Shown: piece by piece, positions 23,660 through 30,826 of the stretch
How positions within the stretch are numbered: the first letter of the stretch is position 1
Layout of the letters: every line of letters begins with the position of its first letter
Assembly: GCF_946479975.1 (NCBI RefSeq)
Contig: NZ_CAMLIX010000012.1
Location: 1 to 43,597 of the forward strand
Origin: an uncultured Flavobacterium sp.
GTDB taxonomy: Bacteria > Bacteroidota > Bacteroidia > Flavobacteriales > Flavobacteriaceae
Length of the DNA: 43,597 bases
Direction: 5' to 3'
Notes under the pieces: generated by a model
Told to the model about the DNA's origin: nothing
Seen by the model: only the letters and a program-made list of their open reading frames with translations
Database searches by the model: none
Translations under genes and position numbers: made by a program

Positions 23660-25339
23660 CTATTTTCTACTTATTCCCGCGCTTTCAAAACTCGCCATTT
23701 CATTCAAGAAAGCCTCAGCCGATTTTAAAATTGGAAAAGCAATTGCACAGCCTGTCCCTTCGCCCAAGCGTAAATCAAGATTTAAAATAGGTTTTGCATG
23801 AAGATAATCCAATAGTTTTATATGTGCTTTTTCTGCGGAGCAATGAGAGAAAACGGCATTTTTTATAATATTCGGATTAATTTTAGAAGCAATTAAAAAA
23901 GCGGTCGTACAAATAAAACCATCAACTAGAATCAGCATTTTATTTTCAAAAGCAGAGAGCATGCCACCAGCCATTTGAAGAATTTCAAAACCGCCGAAAT
24001 AAGAAAGCTGCGACATTAATTCGGCTTGACCGGAATAATTTTCGATGGCTTTTTTGAGAATATTTTGTTTTTGAATCAATTTTTCATCAGAAACTCCAGT
24101 TCCTTTTCCAACGCAATCTTCAATAGGGAAATCAGTTAAAATGCTTATTAAAACAGAAGCTGTAGAAGTGTTTCCGATTCCCATTTCGCCAAAACCAATG
24201 CAATTAGAACCAGATTTAGCAATATTTTCAACAATCGATTTTCCTTTATCCAAACACAATTGAACTTCGGCTTCGCTCATTGCTGGAACATGCAGAAAAG
24301 ACTGCGTTCCTTTAGCCATTTTAGCATCAATTAATTTTGTATTTGTTGGAAAATCATAATTAATTCCAGCATCAACAATAGATAATTCAATATCATTTTG
24401 TTTGCAGAAAACATTGATCGCGGCACCGCCCTCTAAGAAATTATTGACCATTTGACGCGTCACATCTTGAGGATAATCGCTTACGCCGTGATTTGCAATT
24501 CCGTGATCCGCGGCGAAAACTACAATATTTGGATTTATAATTTTCGGATTTATAGTTTCAAAAACAGACGCCATTTGAAAAGCCAAAGTTTCTAAAGTTC
24601 CTAAAGCACCAAGAGGTTTTGTTTTAGAATCTATTTTTTCTTGCAAAAGTGTATGGAAATGAGCTTTGTCTTCTTTTTGATTTACGGAATTAAACTCAAG
24701 ATTGGAAATATTTATATTTTGAATTTCTGAAATCTCAGTACAAATTGGTTCTTCAGATTTTTGTTTCCAATGCAATTGCTGCAACATTGGCTGATTGTTA
24801 TAATTAGTAGCAGGTTTTCCGATGCAGAAATAGCCAAGCGGTTCTATGTTATCGGGTAAATCGAGTATTTTTTTAAACTGATAATAATTGAGAATCGAAA
24901 CCCAACCCATTCCGTAACCTTGTTCAGTTAACGAAAGCCAGATATTCTGCGCCGCACAAACCGAACTGAATTTAACCGCTTCATTACTTCCGATAGTTCC
25001 AATAGTAAACTGATTGAGAACCGAGCGATCGTAAGCAATAATAAGTCCGATTGGTGCTTCTTCGATTGCTTCTAATTTCAGCGATCTGTAAAGTTCTTTT
25101 TGTTCTGGATTATCAGTAAGTTCTTCTGCTTTTTTATTGTAATCTAAAAAGAGTTTTTTAATAGAAGTTTTAACCTCATCAGATTTTATGATAAAATATC
25201 TTGTTGCGTCAGTTAATCCTACAGAAGGCGCCCAATGCCCCGCTTGCAAAGCTTTTTGAATTACTTCGTCAGGAACTTGATCGGTTGTAAAATGTCGGGT
25301 GTCGCGTCGGGATTTTAATATATCGTCTAGGTTGCTCAT
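23660..25339 (-). CDS. BluB-CobT fusion: DMB synthase plus DMB phosphoribosyltransferase
   Basis: A 559-residue protein that joins two steps of lower-ligand formation. Residues 1 to about 205 are a BluB-type flavin enzyme (SRRDTRHF at the start, APSVGLTDATRYFII, then IWLSLTEQGYGMGWVSI), which converts FMNH2 to 5,6-dimethylbenzimidazole. After a short linker, about 220-555 is CobT: DSKTKPLGALGTLE, FAADHGIANHGVSDYPQDVT, GFGEMGIGNTSTAS and the catalytic-Glu motif LGEGTG (Glu near 527). CobT moves DMB onto nicotinate mononucleotide to give alpha-ribazole phosphate. The ATG at 25339 fits the BluB start; a TTG 15 nt upstream is also open. Both catalytic halves look complete. I have placed the cobalamin function with confidence; kinetic channelling is only a suggestion. 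Confidence 0.93.
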   Translation of the reverse strand: MSNLDDILKSRRDTRHFTTDQVPDEVIQKALQAGHWAPSVGLTDATRYFIIKSDEVKTSIKKLFLDYNKKAEELTDNPEQKELYRSLKLEAIEEAPIGLIIAYDRSVLNQFTIGTIGSNEAVKFSSVCAAQNIWLSLTEQGYGMGWVSILNYYQFKKILDLPDNIEPLGYFCIGKPATNYNNQPMLQQLHWKQKSEEPICTEISEIQNINISNLEFNSVNQKEDKAHFHTLLQEKIDSKTKPLGALGTLETLAFQMASVFETINPKIINPNIVVFAADHGIANHGVSDYPQDVTRQMVNNFLEGGAAINVFCKQNDIELSIVDAGINYDFPTNTKLIDAKMAKGTQSFLHVPAMSEAEVQLCLDKGKSIVENIAKSGSNCIGFGEMGIGNTSTASVLISILTDFPIEDCVGKGTGVSDEKLIQKQNILKKAIENYSGQAELMSQLSYFGGFEILQMAGGMLSAFENKMLILVDGFICTTAFLIASKINPNIIKNAVFSHCSAEKAHIKLLDYLHAKPILNLDLRLGEGTGCAIAFPILKSAEAFLNEMASFESAGISRK

Positions 25340-25359
25340 TTTTTTAAATTCCAAAATTT

Positions 25360-25487
25360 AAGTTCCAAATTCCAAACAGGAAAATGAAAAACATTCTAGT
25401 AAAGATAAAGCATAGCTTTGGAATTTGGAATTTAAAACTGTGAATTTCGTCCCAATTTATTGGAATTTGGAATTTTTTTATTGGAAT
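25360..25487. repeat. TTCCAAA short-repeat cluster
   Basis: The 149-nt spacer between cobU and bluB-cobT holds AAGTTCCAAATTCCAAA (about 25361-25377) and inverted copies TTTGGAATTTGGAATTTAAA (about 25420-25439) and TTGGAATTTGGAATTTTTTT (about 25460-25479). The same seven-base unit recurs near 10346. There is no open frame. Confidence 0.75.
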
Positions 25488-25997
25488 TTAACCCTTTATT
25501 ATAACTGGAATTCCCGAAACCATCAAAACCACCTGATCAGCATTTTCGGCAAGAAACTGATTCATCCAGCCTTGAAGTTCAACAAATTTTCTTCCGATAT
25601 GAGTTTCTGCATGAACACCCATTCCGATTTCATTTGTTACAATAATGATGTTGGCGTTTTCGGATTTAGCAATGGCTAGAAATTCTTTTTTTGCTTCTTC
25701 CAAACTTGCCGACACATCGTTTTTATGATCTACAAAAAAGTTCGTCAGCCACAGTGTTACGCAATCTATTAATGCAGTTTTTTCAGAAAAATCAATTTTA
25801 CTCAAATATTTTTCTTCTTCAATATTTGTCCAGCGTTCGTCCCGTTCTTGCTGATGACGATCAATTCGAGTTTGAAAATCAGAATCCCATTTTCTGGCAG
25901 TTGCCACATAAATAGGAGAATCAGAAAGTTCTAAAGCCAGTTTTTGAGCATAACTGCTTTTTCCAGAGCGCTCACCGCCAGTTATTAAAAAAATCAT
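25488..25997 (-). CDS. cobU: Adenosylcobinamide kinase / adenosylcobinamide-phosphate guanylyltransferase
   Basis: A 169-residue cytosolic enzyme. Walker A is ITGGERSGKSSYA at the N-terminus; RIDRHQQERDERW holds the His that becomes guanylylated in the family; EIGMGVHAET and the C-terminal LMVSGIPVIIKG complete the pattern. It phosphorylates adenosylcobinamide and adds GMP to give adenosylcobinamide-GDP, the substrate of CobS. It is the likely first gene of the minus-strand cob set. The spacer downstream carries short TTCCAAA repeats. Confidence 0.95.
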   Translation of the reverse strand: MIFLITGGERSGKSSYAQKLALELSDSPIYVATARKWDSDFQTRIDRHQQERDERWTNIEEEKYLSKIDFSEKTALIDCVTLWLTNFFVDHKNDVSASLEEAKKEFLAIAKSENANIIIVTNEIGMGVHAETHIGRKFVELQGWMNQFLAENADQVVLMVSGIPVIIKG

Positions 25998-26004
25998 TTT
26001 TTTT

Positions 26005-26118
26005 AGTTATGAATTATGAGTTATAAGTAGCTTGTAAATTTATGAGTTTAAAATAAAGAACTAAGATTTATAAGTTAAAAATTGTTCATCAAAAACTTAT
26101 AACTCATAATTTATAACT
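26005..26118. repeat. 24-bp inverted repeat of AGTTATGAATTATGAGTTAT type
   Basis: The arms 26005-26028 and 26095-26118 match inversely with one mismatch; a third copy lies at 30783-30806 upstream of trmL. It occupies most of the spacer between cobU and the cysteine-rich gene. Confidence 0.8.
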
Positions 26119-26126
26119 CCTAACTC

Positions 26127-26489
26127 TTAATACGGGCAATGTCGGCAGTTGTTTCCGCAGCAAGTTCCTCTTTTTAAGTGAAACCAAGTTTTAAAAACAT
26201 ATTTACCGTCTTCGATATAATAGTCGATTCCTTCTATTAAATTATCGGTTTTAGGAAGTGCGATTGCTTTATTGGTAGGAGCTTTTTCGGGAGTTATGGT
26301 TTCAACATAGGCCTCGATCTTGTCTTCGCAGGCTTCTTGAAAACAAACTGGACAAAGACAATCTCCGCCTTCGGAAAGATTGAAGATTGGCGGATAATCA
26401 TTGCACCAGCACTTATTTTCTACAGATATATCTCCACAGCTGAATTCTGAATCACAGCTTGAGCAAATTTTCATTTTTGTGGTATTCAT
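26127..26489 (-). CDS. Cysteine-rich protein, CWC plus DUF5522-like
   Basis: A 120-residue protein with 13 cysteines. The N-terminal part (CSSCDSEFSC, KCWCNDYPP, CLCPVC) looks like the cysteine-rich CWC domain; the C-terminal part (YYIEDGKYVFKTWFHLKRG, then CCGNNCRHCPY) is the DUF5522 ending. Both suggest metal binding, but the function of each family is unknown to me. The ATG at 26489 is used; a second ATG at 26474 fits better if a TATCTTTA element at 26494-26501 is its -7 box, since that would otherwise make a leaderless mRNA. It lies between cobU and btuF, though nothing links it to cobalamin directly. Confidence 0.78.
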   Translation of the reverse strand: MNTTKMKICSSCDSEFSCGDISVENKCWCNDYPPIFNLSEGGDCLCPVCFQEACEDKIEAYVETITPEKAPTNKAIALPKTDNLIEGIDYYIEDGKYVFKTWFHLKRGTCCGNNCRHCPY

Positions 26490-26554
26490 GTTGTAAAGAT
26501 ACAATTGTTTAAAATTGTAAGAATAAAGGTAAACAAAAAAAATATAAAATACTT

Positions 26555-26562
26555 TACCTTTG
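26555..26562 (+). promoter_or_regulatory. -7 promoter element for btuF
   Basis: TACCTTTG matches TAnnTTTG, 20 nt before the btuF ATG. The leader is too short to hold a B12 riboswitch. Confidence 0.65.
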
Positions 26563-26582
26563 TTTCATCCAAAACCTAAAAC

Positions 26583-27725
26583 ATGAGAGATTTATTCCCT
26601 AAAATGATTTTTACAGCAGTTTTTTTTATTCTTATCGGATGTAAGAAGAATGAAAAAGTTGAAACTGTAAAAGTAGAAAATGCCCAAAATAGTATTGAAT
26701 ACGCATCAGGACTTTCGATTGTAAAATATGATGATTATTCTGTTGTAACTGTTTCAAATCCCTGGCCTAATGCTGATAAAAATTTCAAATATATCTTAAA
26801 AGAAAAAGACGCAAAAGTTCCAGATAGTTTACAAACTTACACTACAATTCAGGTGCCGCTGGAGTCTGTTGTAGTAACTTCAACAACGAATATTCCATTT
26901 TTAGAAATGCTGGAAGTAGAGAACAAGCTGGTTGGTTTTCCGCATACCGATTATATTTCTTCAGAAAAAACTAGAGCATTAATTGACAAAGGTTCGGTAA
27001 AAAACGTTGGACAAAATGAAAAACTAAACATCGAGCAATTAATAGAATTAGCACCAAATTTAATTGTAACTTTTGGAGTTGATAATAACAATCCGATGTT
27101 GGATAATTTGAAAAAAAGTGGTTTAAAAGTTTTAATTCAAGGCGATTGGATGGAGCAATCTCCACTTGGAAAAGCAGAATGGATCAAACTTTATGGCGCT
27201 TTATTTGGTAAAGAAGACAAAGCAAAAGAGCTTTTTGATAAAATTGTAGAAAGTTACAATCAGGCATTAAAATTAGTAAAAGATAAACCTGCAACTTCAA
27301 AAGTATTGTACGGTTCTATGTACGAAGATGTTTGGTACGTTGCCAAAGGAAACAGCTGGGTAGCGCAATTTATGAAAGATGCAGAAGCGACTTATTTATG
27401 GGCAGATTTAAAAGGAAGCGGAAGTGAAGGTTTGTCTTTTGAGAAAGTTTTAGATAAAGCCAAAACGGCGAATATCTGGATTGCGTCAGGTTCGTTTAAA
27501 AGTTTAGACGAATTGCAAAAAGCGAATCCACATTATGGTGAATTTGATGCTTTTAAAAATAAAATGGTTTACAATTTTGAAGGGAAATTAGGAGCAACGG
27601 GAGGAACTGTTTATTATGAATTGGCTCCAAGCCGTCCAGATTTAGTATTAAAAGATTATATCAAAATTTTTCACCCTGATTTATTGTCAAGCTACGAATT
27701 TACTTTTGCATCAAAACTGAACTAA
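26583..27725 (+). CDS. btuF: Corrinoid ABC transporter substrate-binding lipoprotein
   Basis: A 380-residue lipoprotein (lipobox LIGCKK near residue 20). From about residue 95 it is a periplasmic-binding protein of the iron-siderophore/B12 class: VVVTSTTNIPFLEMLEVENK, LVGFPHTDY, NIEQLIELAPNLIVTFG, and late ATGGTVYYELAPSRPDLVLKD motifs. It would hand corrinoid to the BtuC permease. The BtuF label comes from position beside btuC/btuD and the cob genes; a siderophore ligand cannot be excluded by sequence alone. The permease start follows 1 nt after its stop. Confidence 0.85.
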   Translation: MRDLFPKMIFTAVFFILIGCKKNEKVETVKVENAQNSIEYASGLSIVKYDDYSVVTVSNPWPNADKNFKYILKEKDAKVPDSLQTYTTIQVPLESVVVTSTTNIPFLEMLEVENKLVGFPHTDYISSEKTRALIDKGSVKNVGQNEKLNIEQLIELAPNLIVTFGVDNNNPMLDNLKKSGLKVLIQGDWMEQSPLGKAEWIKLYGALFGKEDKAKELFDKIVESYNQALKLVKDKPATSKVLYGSMYEDVWYVAKGNSWVAQFMKDAEATYLWADLKGSGSEGLSFEKVLDKAKTANIWIASGSFKSLDELQKANPHYGEFDAFKNKMVYNFEGKLGATGGTVYYELAPSRPDLVLKDYIKIFHPDLLSSYEFTFASKLN

Positions 27726-27726
27726 A

Positions 27727-28755
27727 TTGGCGAATAAAAAACGAAATACCATTTTATTTGTCATTTTGGCTTTGGGTCTTTTATTGATGTTTTTTGCAAG
27801 CATTAGTTTAGGATCGGTTACCATTCCGCTCAAAGATGTCGTGGCGAGTTTAACAGGCGGTCATGCGACAAAATCAACTTGGGAATATATTATTATAAAT
27901 TATCGTCTTCCAAAAGCCATTACGGCGGTTTTGGTAGGAAGCGGACTTTCGATAAGCGGACTATTAATGCAGACTTTATTCCGAAATCCGCTTGCTGGAC
28001 CTTATGTTTTAGGATTGAGTTCAGGAGCAAGTTTGGGAGTTGCATTTGTGATTTTGGGAGCAGGTTTTCTACCTTCATTTCTAAGCGTAATTGCATTATC
28101 ATCCTACGGAATTGTAATTGCCTCAACTTTCGGAAGTACATTAGTTTTATTATTGGTTTTACTAGTTTCACAAAGATTGCGAGACACAATGGCAATTTTA
28201 ATTGTCGGATTAATGTTTGGAAGTTTTACAACCGCTATTGTTAGTGTTTTAACGTATTTTTGCACAGCAGAACAACTTCAGAAATTCACTTTCTGGTCAA
28301 TGGGAAGTCTTGGAAATCTTTCGTGGTCCACAATCGGAATTTTGACTTTTTGCGTAGTGTTCGGATTGCTTTTAAGTGCTACTAGCATCAAACCATTAAA
28401 CGCATTACTTCTCGGAGAAAACTATGCAAAAAGTATGGGATTGAATTTCAAAAAAGCCCGATTAATAATCATATTTGCAACCAGTATTTTATCTGGAGCA
28501 ATCACAGCATTCGCAGGACCAATTGCGTTTATAGGTTTAGCAGTGCCACATATAGCAAAACTGACTTTTCAAACGAGTAATCATACGATTTTGTTTTGGA
28601 GTACTTTGTTTTTTGGTTCTACTATAATGCTGTTTTGTGATATTGTTTCACAAATGCCAGGGTTTGACGTGACGCTTCCAATTAATGCAATCACATCTAT
28701 AATTGGCGCGCCAGTGGTTATTTGGCTTTTAGTTAAAAAAAGAAATTTTCAGTAA
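27727..28755 (+). CDS. btuC: Corrinoid ABC transporter permease (FecCD family)
   Basis: A 342-residue membrane protein with about ten helices. FecCD/BtuC motifs are clear: YRLPKAITAVLVGSGLSISG, LFRNPLAGPYVLGLSSGAS, the GAITAFAGPIAFIGLAVPHI loop that contacts the ATPase, and LPINAITSIIGAPVVIWLL at the end. The start is taken as TTG at 27727, one base after the btuF stop, because the first in-frame ATG falls inside the first membrane helix. It forms the inner-membrane channel for BtuF-delivered corrinoid and needs the BtuD ATPase encoded 649 nt downstream, beyond a GxxExxY gene. Confidence 0.9.
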   Translation: MANKKRNTILFVILALGLLLMFFASISLGSVTIPLKDVVASLTGGHATKSTWEYIIINYRLPKAITAVLVGSGLSISGLLMQTLFRNPLAGPYVLGLSSGASLGVAFVILGAGFLPSFLSVIALSSYGIVIASTFGSTLVLLLVLLVSQRLRDTMAILIVGLMFGSFTTAIVSVLTYFCTAEQLQKFTFWSMGSLGNLSWSTIGILTFCVVFGLLLSATSIKPLNALLLGENYAKSMGLNFKKARLIIIFATSILSGAITAFAGPIAFIGLAVPHIAKLTFQTSNHTILFWSTLFFGSTIMLFCDIVSQMPGFDVTLPINAITSIIGAPVVIWLLVKKRNFQ

Positions 28756-28786
28756 AATATTACAAAATTGTTATCTTTAGTTTTTT

Positions 28787-28850
28787 AACACATAGGGACA
28801 TAGTTTTTTGAAGCTTGTGAAAAGGCGTTTCACTTTTGGCAACAATCATA
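28787..28850 (+). repeat. CACATAG-family repeat, left flank of GxxExxY gene
   Basis: It begins AACACATAGGGACATAG (28787-28803) and includes the hairpin core GTGAAAAGGCGTTTCAC (28816-28832), then CATAGCT. The same arm and core recur at 36661-36723 (inverted) and 42434-42508. Confidence 0.85.
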
Positions 28851-28890
28851 GCTCATTAAGATTATTAGATGTTCCTATTATATAAGAATA

Positions 28891-29304
28891 ATGATTACAC
28901 AGAAATATTTAGATGAGTTAAGTTTTAATTTAATTGGCGCGTCAATAGAAGTTCATAAAGCTATTGGAAAAGGATTACTAGAAAATGTTTATCATGAATG
29001 TTTAAAGGAAGAATTGCGACATCGAAAAATTGATTTTTTGACAGAAATGAAAGTACCTTTGATTTACAGAGGCAAGGAATTAAACGCAGATTTAAGATGT
29101 GATTTATTTGTCGAAAATTGTTTGGTTGTAGAACTAAAAGCAACCTCAGAAATAAGTCCGATACATGAAGCACAGTTAATGACTTATATGAAACTCTTAA
29201 AAGCTCCGAAAGGAATTATAATTAATTTTAATTGTTTCAATATTTTCAGAGAAGGACAAAAAACCTTTGTAAATGAATATTTCAAATTACTGCCAAAGGA
29301 ATAA
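28891..29304 (+). CDS. GxxExxY protein (PDDEXK nuclease-like)
   Basis: A 137-residue protein with the family's naming motif GLLENVY (Gly28, Glu31, Tyr34). Nuclease-like residues are in place: Asp71 in RCDLFVENCL, Glu81 and Lys83 in VVELKAT, and the QxxxY helix at Gln95-Tyr99 (QLMTYM). The family is widespread in Bacteroidota with no settled function; the fold predicts a PD-(D/E)XK enzyme. It sits between btuC and btuD, where no role in transport is expected, and is bounded by inverted CACATAG repeats (28787-28803 and 29372-29388), suggesting it arrived as a unit. Base composition resembles the neighbours. Confidence 0.9.
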   Translation: MITQKYLDELSFNLIGASIEVHKAIGKGLLENVYHECLKEELRHRKIDFLTEMKVPLIYRGKELNADLRCDLFVENCLVVELKATSEISPIHEAQLMTYMKLLKAPKGIIINFNCFNIFREGQKTFVNEYFKLLPKE

Positions 29305-29310
29305 GTTCAA

Positions 29311-29388
29311 AAGCTATGTGTTAATTTACAAGTAAATTTTCAAATAAACTCCAAGAAAAAAAAAGTAAAACCTATGTTTCTATGTGTT
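29311..29388 (+). repeat. CACATAG-family repeat, right flank of GxxExxY gene
   Basis: AAGCTATGTGTTAA at 29311-29324 and CTATGTTTCTATGTGTT at 29372-29388. The latter is the inverse of 28787-28803 with 15 of 17 bases matching. It ends 16 nt before the btuD start. Confidence 0.85.
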
Positions 29389-29404
29389 TAAAAATCAACT
29401 CAAA

Positions 29405-30181
29405 ATGAAAAACATCTTAAAAACCTCAAACTTAAATATTGGATACAAATCCAAAAAAGGTGTTACAACCATTGCTGAGAATTTAAATCTAAATCTAGAA
29501 GCAGGAAAACTAATTACTTTAATAGGAGCAAACGGAATAGGGAAATCGACTTTATTGCGAACGCTTACCGGAATTCAGAAACCATTATCTGGAAATGTTT
29601 ATTTAAATGAAAAAAATATTTCAGATTATCAGCCCTTGGAATTAGCGCAGAATTTAAGTTTAGTTTTAACCGAAAAACTGCCGCCAAGTAATCTTACGGT
29701 TTTTGAATTAGTGGCGCTTGGGCGTCAGCCTTATACGAATTGGGTAGATAAATTGTCTGAAGAAGATCTTATAAAAGTTCAAGAAGCAATGAGTTTGACG
29801 CAAATCGAACATTTAGCTGTAAAAAAACATTTTCAAATAAGCGATGGGCAATTGCAAAAAGTGCTTATTGCAAGAGCTTTAGCACAAGATACACCGTTAA
29901 TCATTCTTGATGAACCTACAACACATTTAGATTTACTGCATAAAGTTTCTTTATTCAAATTATTAAAAAAACTAACGCAAGAAACGCAGAAAAGTATTTT
30001 GTTTTCTACGCACGATATTGATCTGGCAATTCAGTTAAGTGATGAAATGATTATGATGACGCCAGAAAATATAGTGCAAGATCAGCCTTGTAATCTAATC
30101 TCGAACGGAAGTTTCAGCAATTTATTCAAAGATGAAAATATTGTTTTTGATGCTGAAAAAGGGAAATTTATTGTGAGTTAG
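29405..30181 (+). CDS. btuD: Corrinoid ABC transporter ATPase
   Basis: A 258-residue ABC ATPase of the FecE/BtuD/FhuC class. Walker A is GANGIGKST (41-49), Walker B LIILDEPTTHLD (from 165), and the H-loop is FSTHDID. The signature reads ISDGQ (145-149) instead of LSGGQ, a conservative but notable change of the second residue pair. The ATG at 29405 is used; a GTG 21 nt upstream lies in the CACATAG repeat. It would power BtuC. The GxxExxY unit separates it from btuC, so it may depend on read-through or its own promoter. Confidence 0.88.
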   Translation: MKNILKTSNLNIGYKSKKGVTTIAENLNLNLEAGKLITLIGANGIGKSTLLRTLTGIQKPLSGNVYLNEKNISDYQPLELAQNLSLVLTEKLPPSNLTVFELVALGRQPYTNWVDKLSEEDLIKVQEAMSLTQIEHLAVKKHFQISDGQLQKVLIARALAQDTPLIILDEPTTHLDLLHKVSLFKLLKKLTQETQKSILFSTHDIDLAIQLSDEMIMMTPENIVQDQPCNLISNGSFSNLFKDENIVFDAEKGKFIVS

Positions 30182-30190
30182 TTTTTTTTG

Positions 30191-30266
30191 AAGCTAATCC
30201 TGCTGTCCGCTATATCTTTTGTGGCGAACCCCGCCACAAAAGGATGCCGCTTCCATCAGGGCTAGA
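30191..30266. repeat. Structured intergenic element with CTTTTGTGGCG hairpin
   Basis: A central stem CTTTTGTGGCG (30216-30226) / CGCCACAAAAG (30232-30242) with a five-base loop is flanked by GC-richer arms containing AGC...CCTG (30192-30204) and CAGGGCT (30257-30263) that can pair at the base. It is richer in GC than the surrounding spacer. I recall similar elements between flavobacterial genes, but only this copy is in the window. Confidence 0.65.
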
Positions 30267-30316
30267 ACTGCCGTTTTCAGAAGAAGTGAGTTTTTGGCGA
30301 TTAAACAAATAAACGA

Positions 30317-30775
30317 TTAAACATTTTTAATCCCAATTTGCCTCTTCGCTTCACCAATCACAAAAGCAACCGAATTAGCAATATTAAAACTTCGAATTAA
30401 TTTTGACATCGGAATTGTCAAGTGATTTTCAAATAAAGCCAAAACCTCTTTACTCAAACCTACACTTTCTTTTCCGAAAACCAGCCAATCGCCATCTTGA
30501 AATTCTGTTTCTAAATAGGATTTTTCGGCATGTGAACTCATTAAAAATACACGAGATTTATCTGGAATCTGCTGCATCCATTCTTCTACATTTTGATATT
30601 CGGTAACATCCAAATGAACCCAGTAATCCAAACCAGAACGTTTTAGATTTTTGTCATTAATTACAAATCCGAAAGGGTGAATTAAATGCAGACGGCTTTC
30701 TGTACCTACGCACAATCTTCCAATATTTCCAGTATTATTTGGTATTTCAGGTTCAACAAGAACTACGTTTAACAT
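30317..30775 (-). CDS. trmL: tRNA (cytidine/uridine-2'-O-)-methyltransferase
   Basis: A 152-residue SPOUT-fold enzyme. N-terminal LVEPEIPNNTGNIGRLCVGT, the SAM-knot blocks VFGKESVGLSKEV and IPMSKLIRSFNIANSVAFVI are all typical of TrmL, which methylates the wobble nucleotide 34 of tRNA-Leu isoacceptors using SAM. The length is that of the family. It is probably monocistronic; an AT-rich repeat (30783-30806) lies just upstream. Confidence 0.94.
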   Translation of the reverse strand: MLNVVLVEPEIPNNTGNIGRLCVGTESRLHLIHPFGFVINDKNLKRSGLDYWVHLDVTEYQNVEEWMQQIPDKSRVFLMSSHAEKSYLETEFQDGDWLVFGKESVGLSKEVLALFENHLTIPMSKLIRSFNIANSVAFVIGEAKRQIGIKNV

Positions 30776-30782
30776 CTTTTTG

Positions 30783-30806
30783 AGTTATGAATTATAAGTT
30801 ATAAGT
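30783..30806 (+). repeat. Third copy of the AGTTATGAATTAT repeat
   Basis: This 24-base segment matches 26005-26028 with one difference. It is followed at 30812-30829 by a short relative of the AATTATCTAATT arm motif seen at 1674-1707. Confidence 0.75.
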
Positions 30807-30826
30807 TTTGGGAAATTATCTAATTA

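Noticed and set aside
26505..26582. Second cobalamin riboswitch before btuF
   Set aside because: Only 78 nt separate the divergent genes and no B12-box motif is present.
30191..30266. Integron attC site
   Set aside because: It is structured, but the RYYYAAC/GTTRRRY core sites are not seen and no cassette or integrase is nearby.
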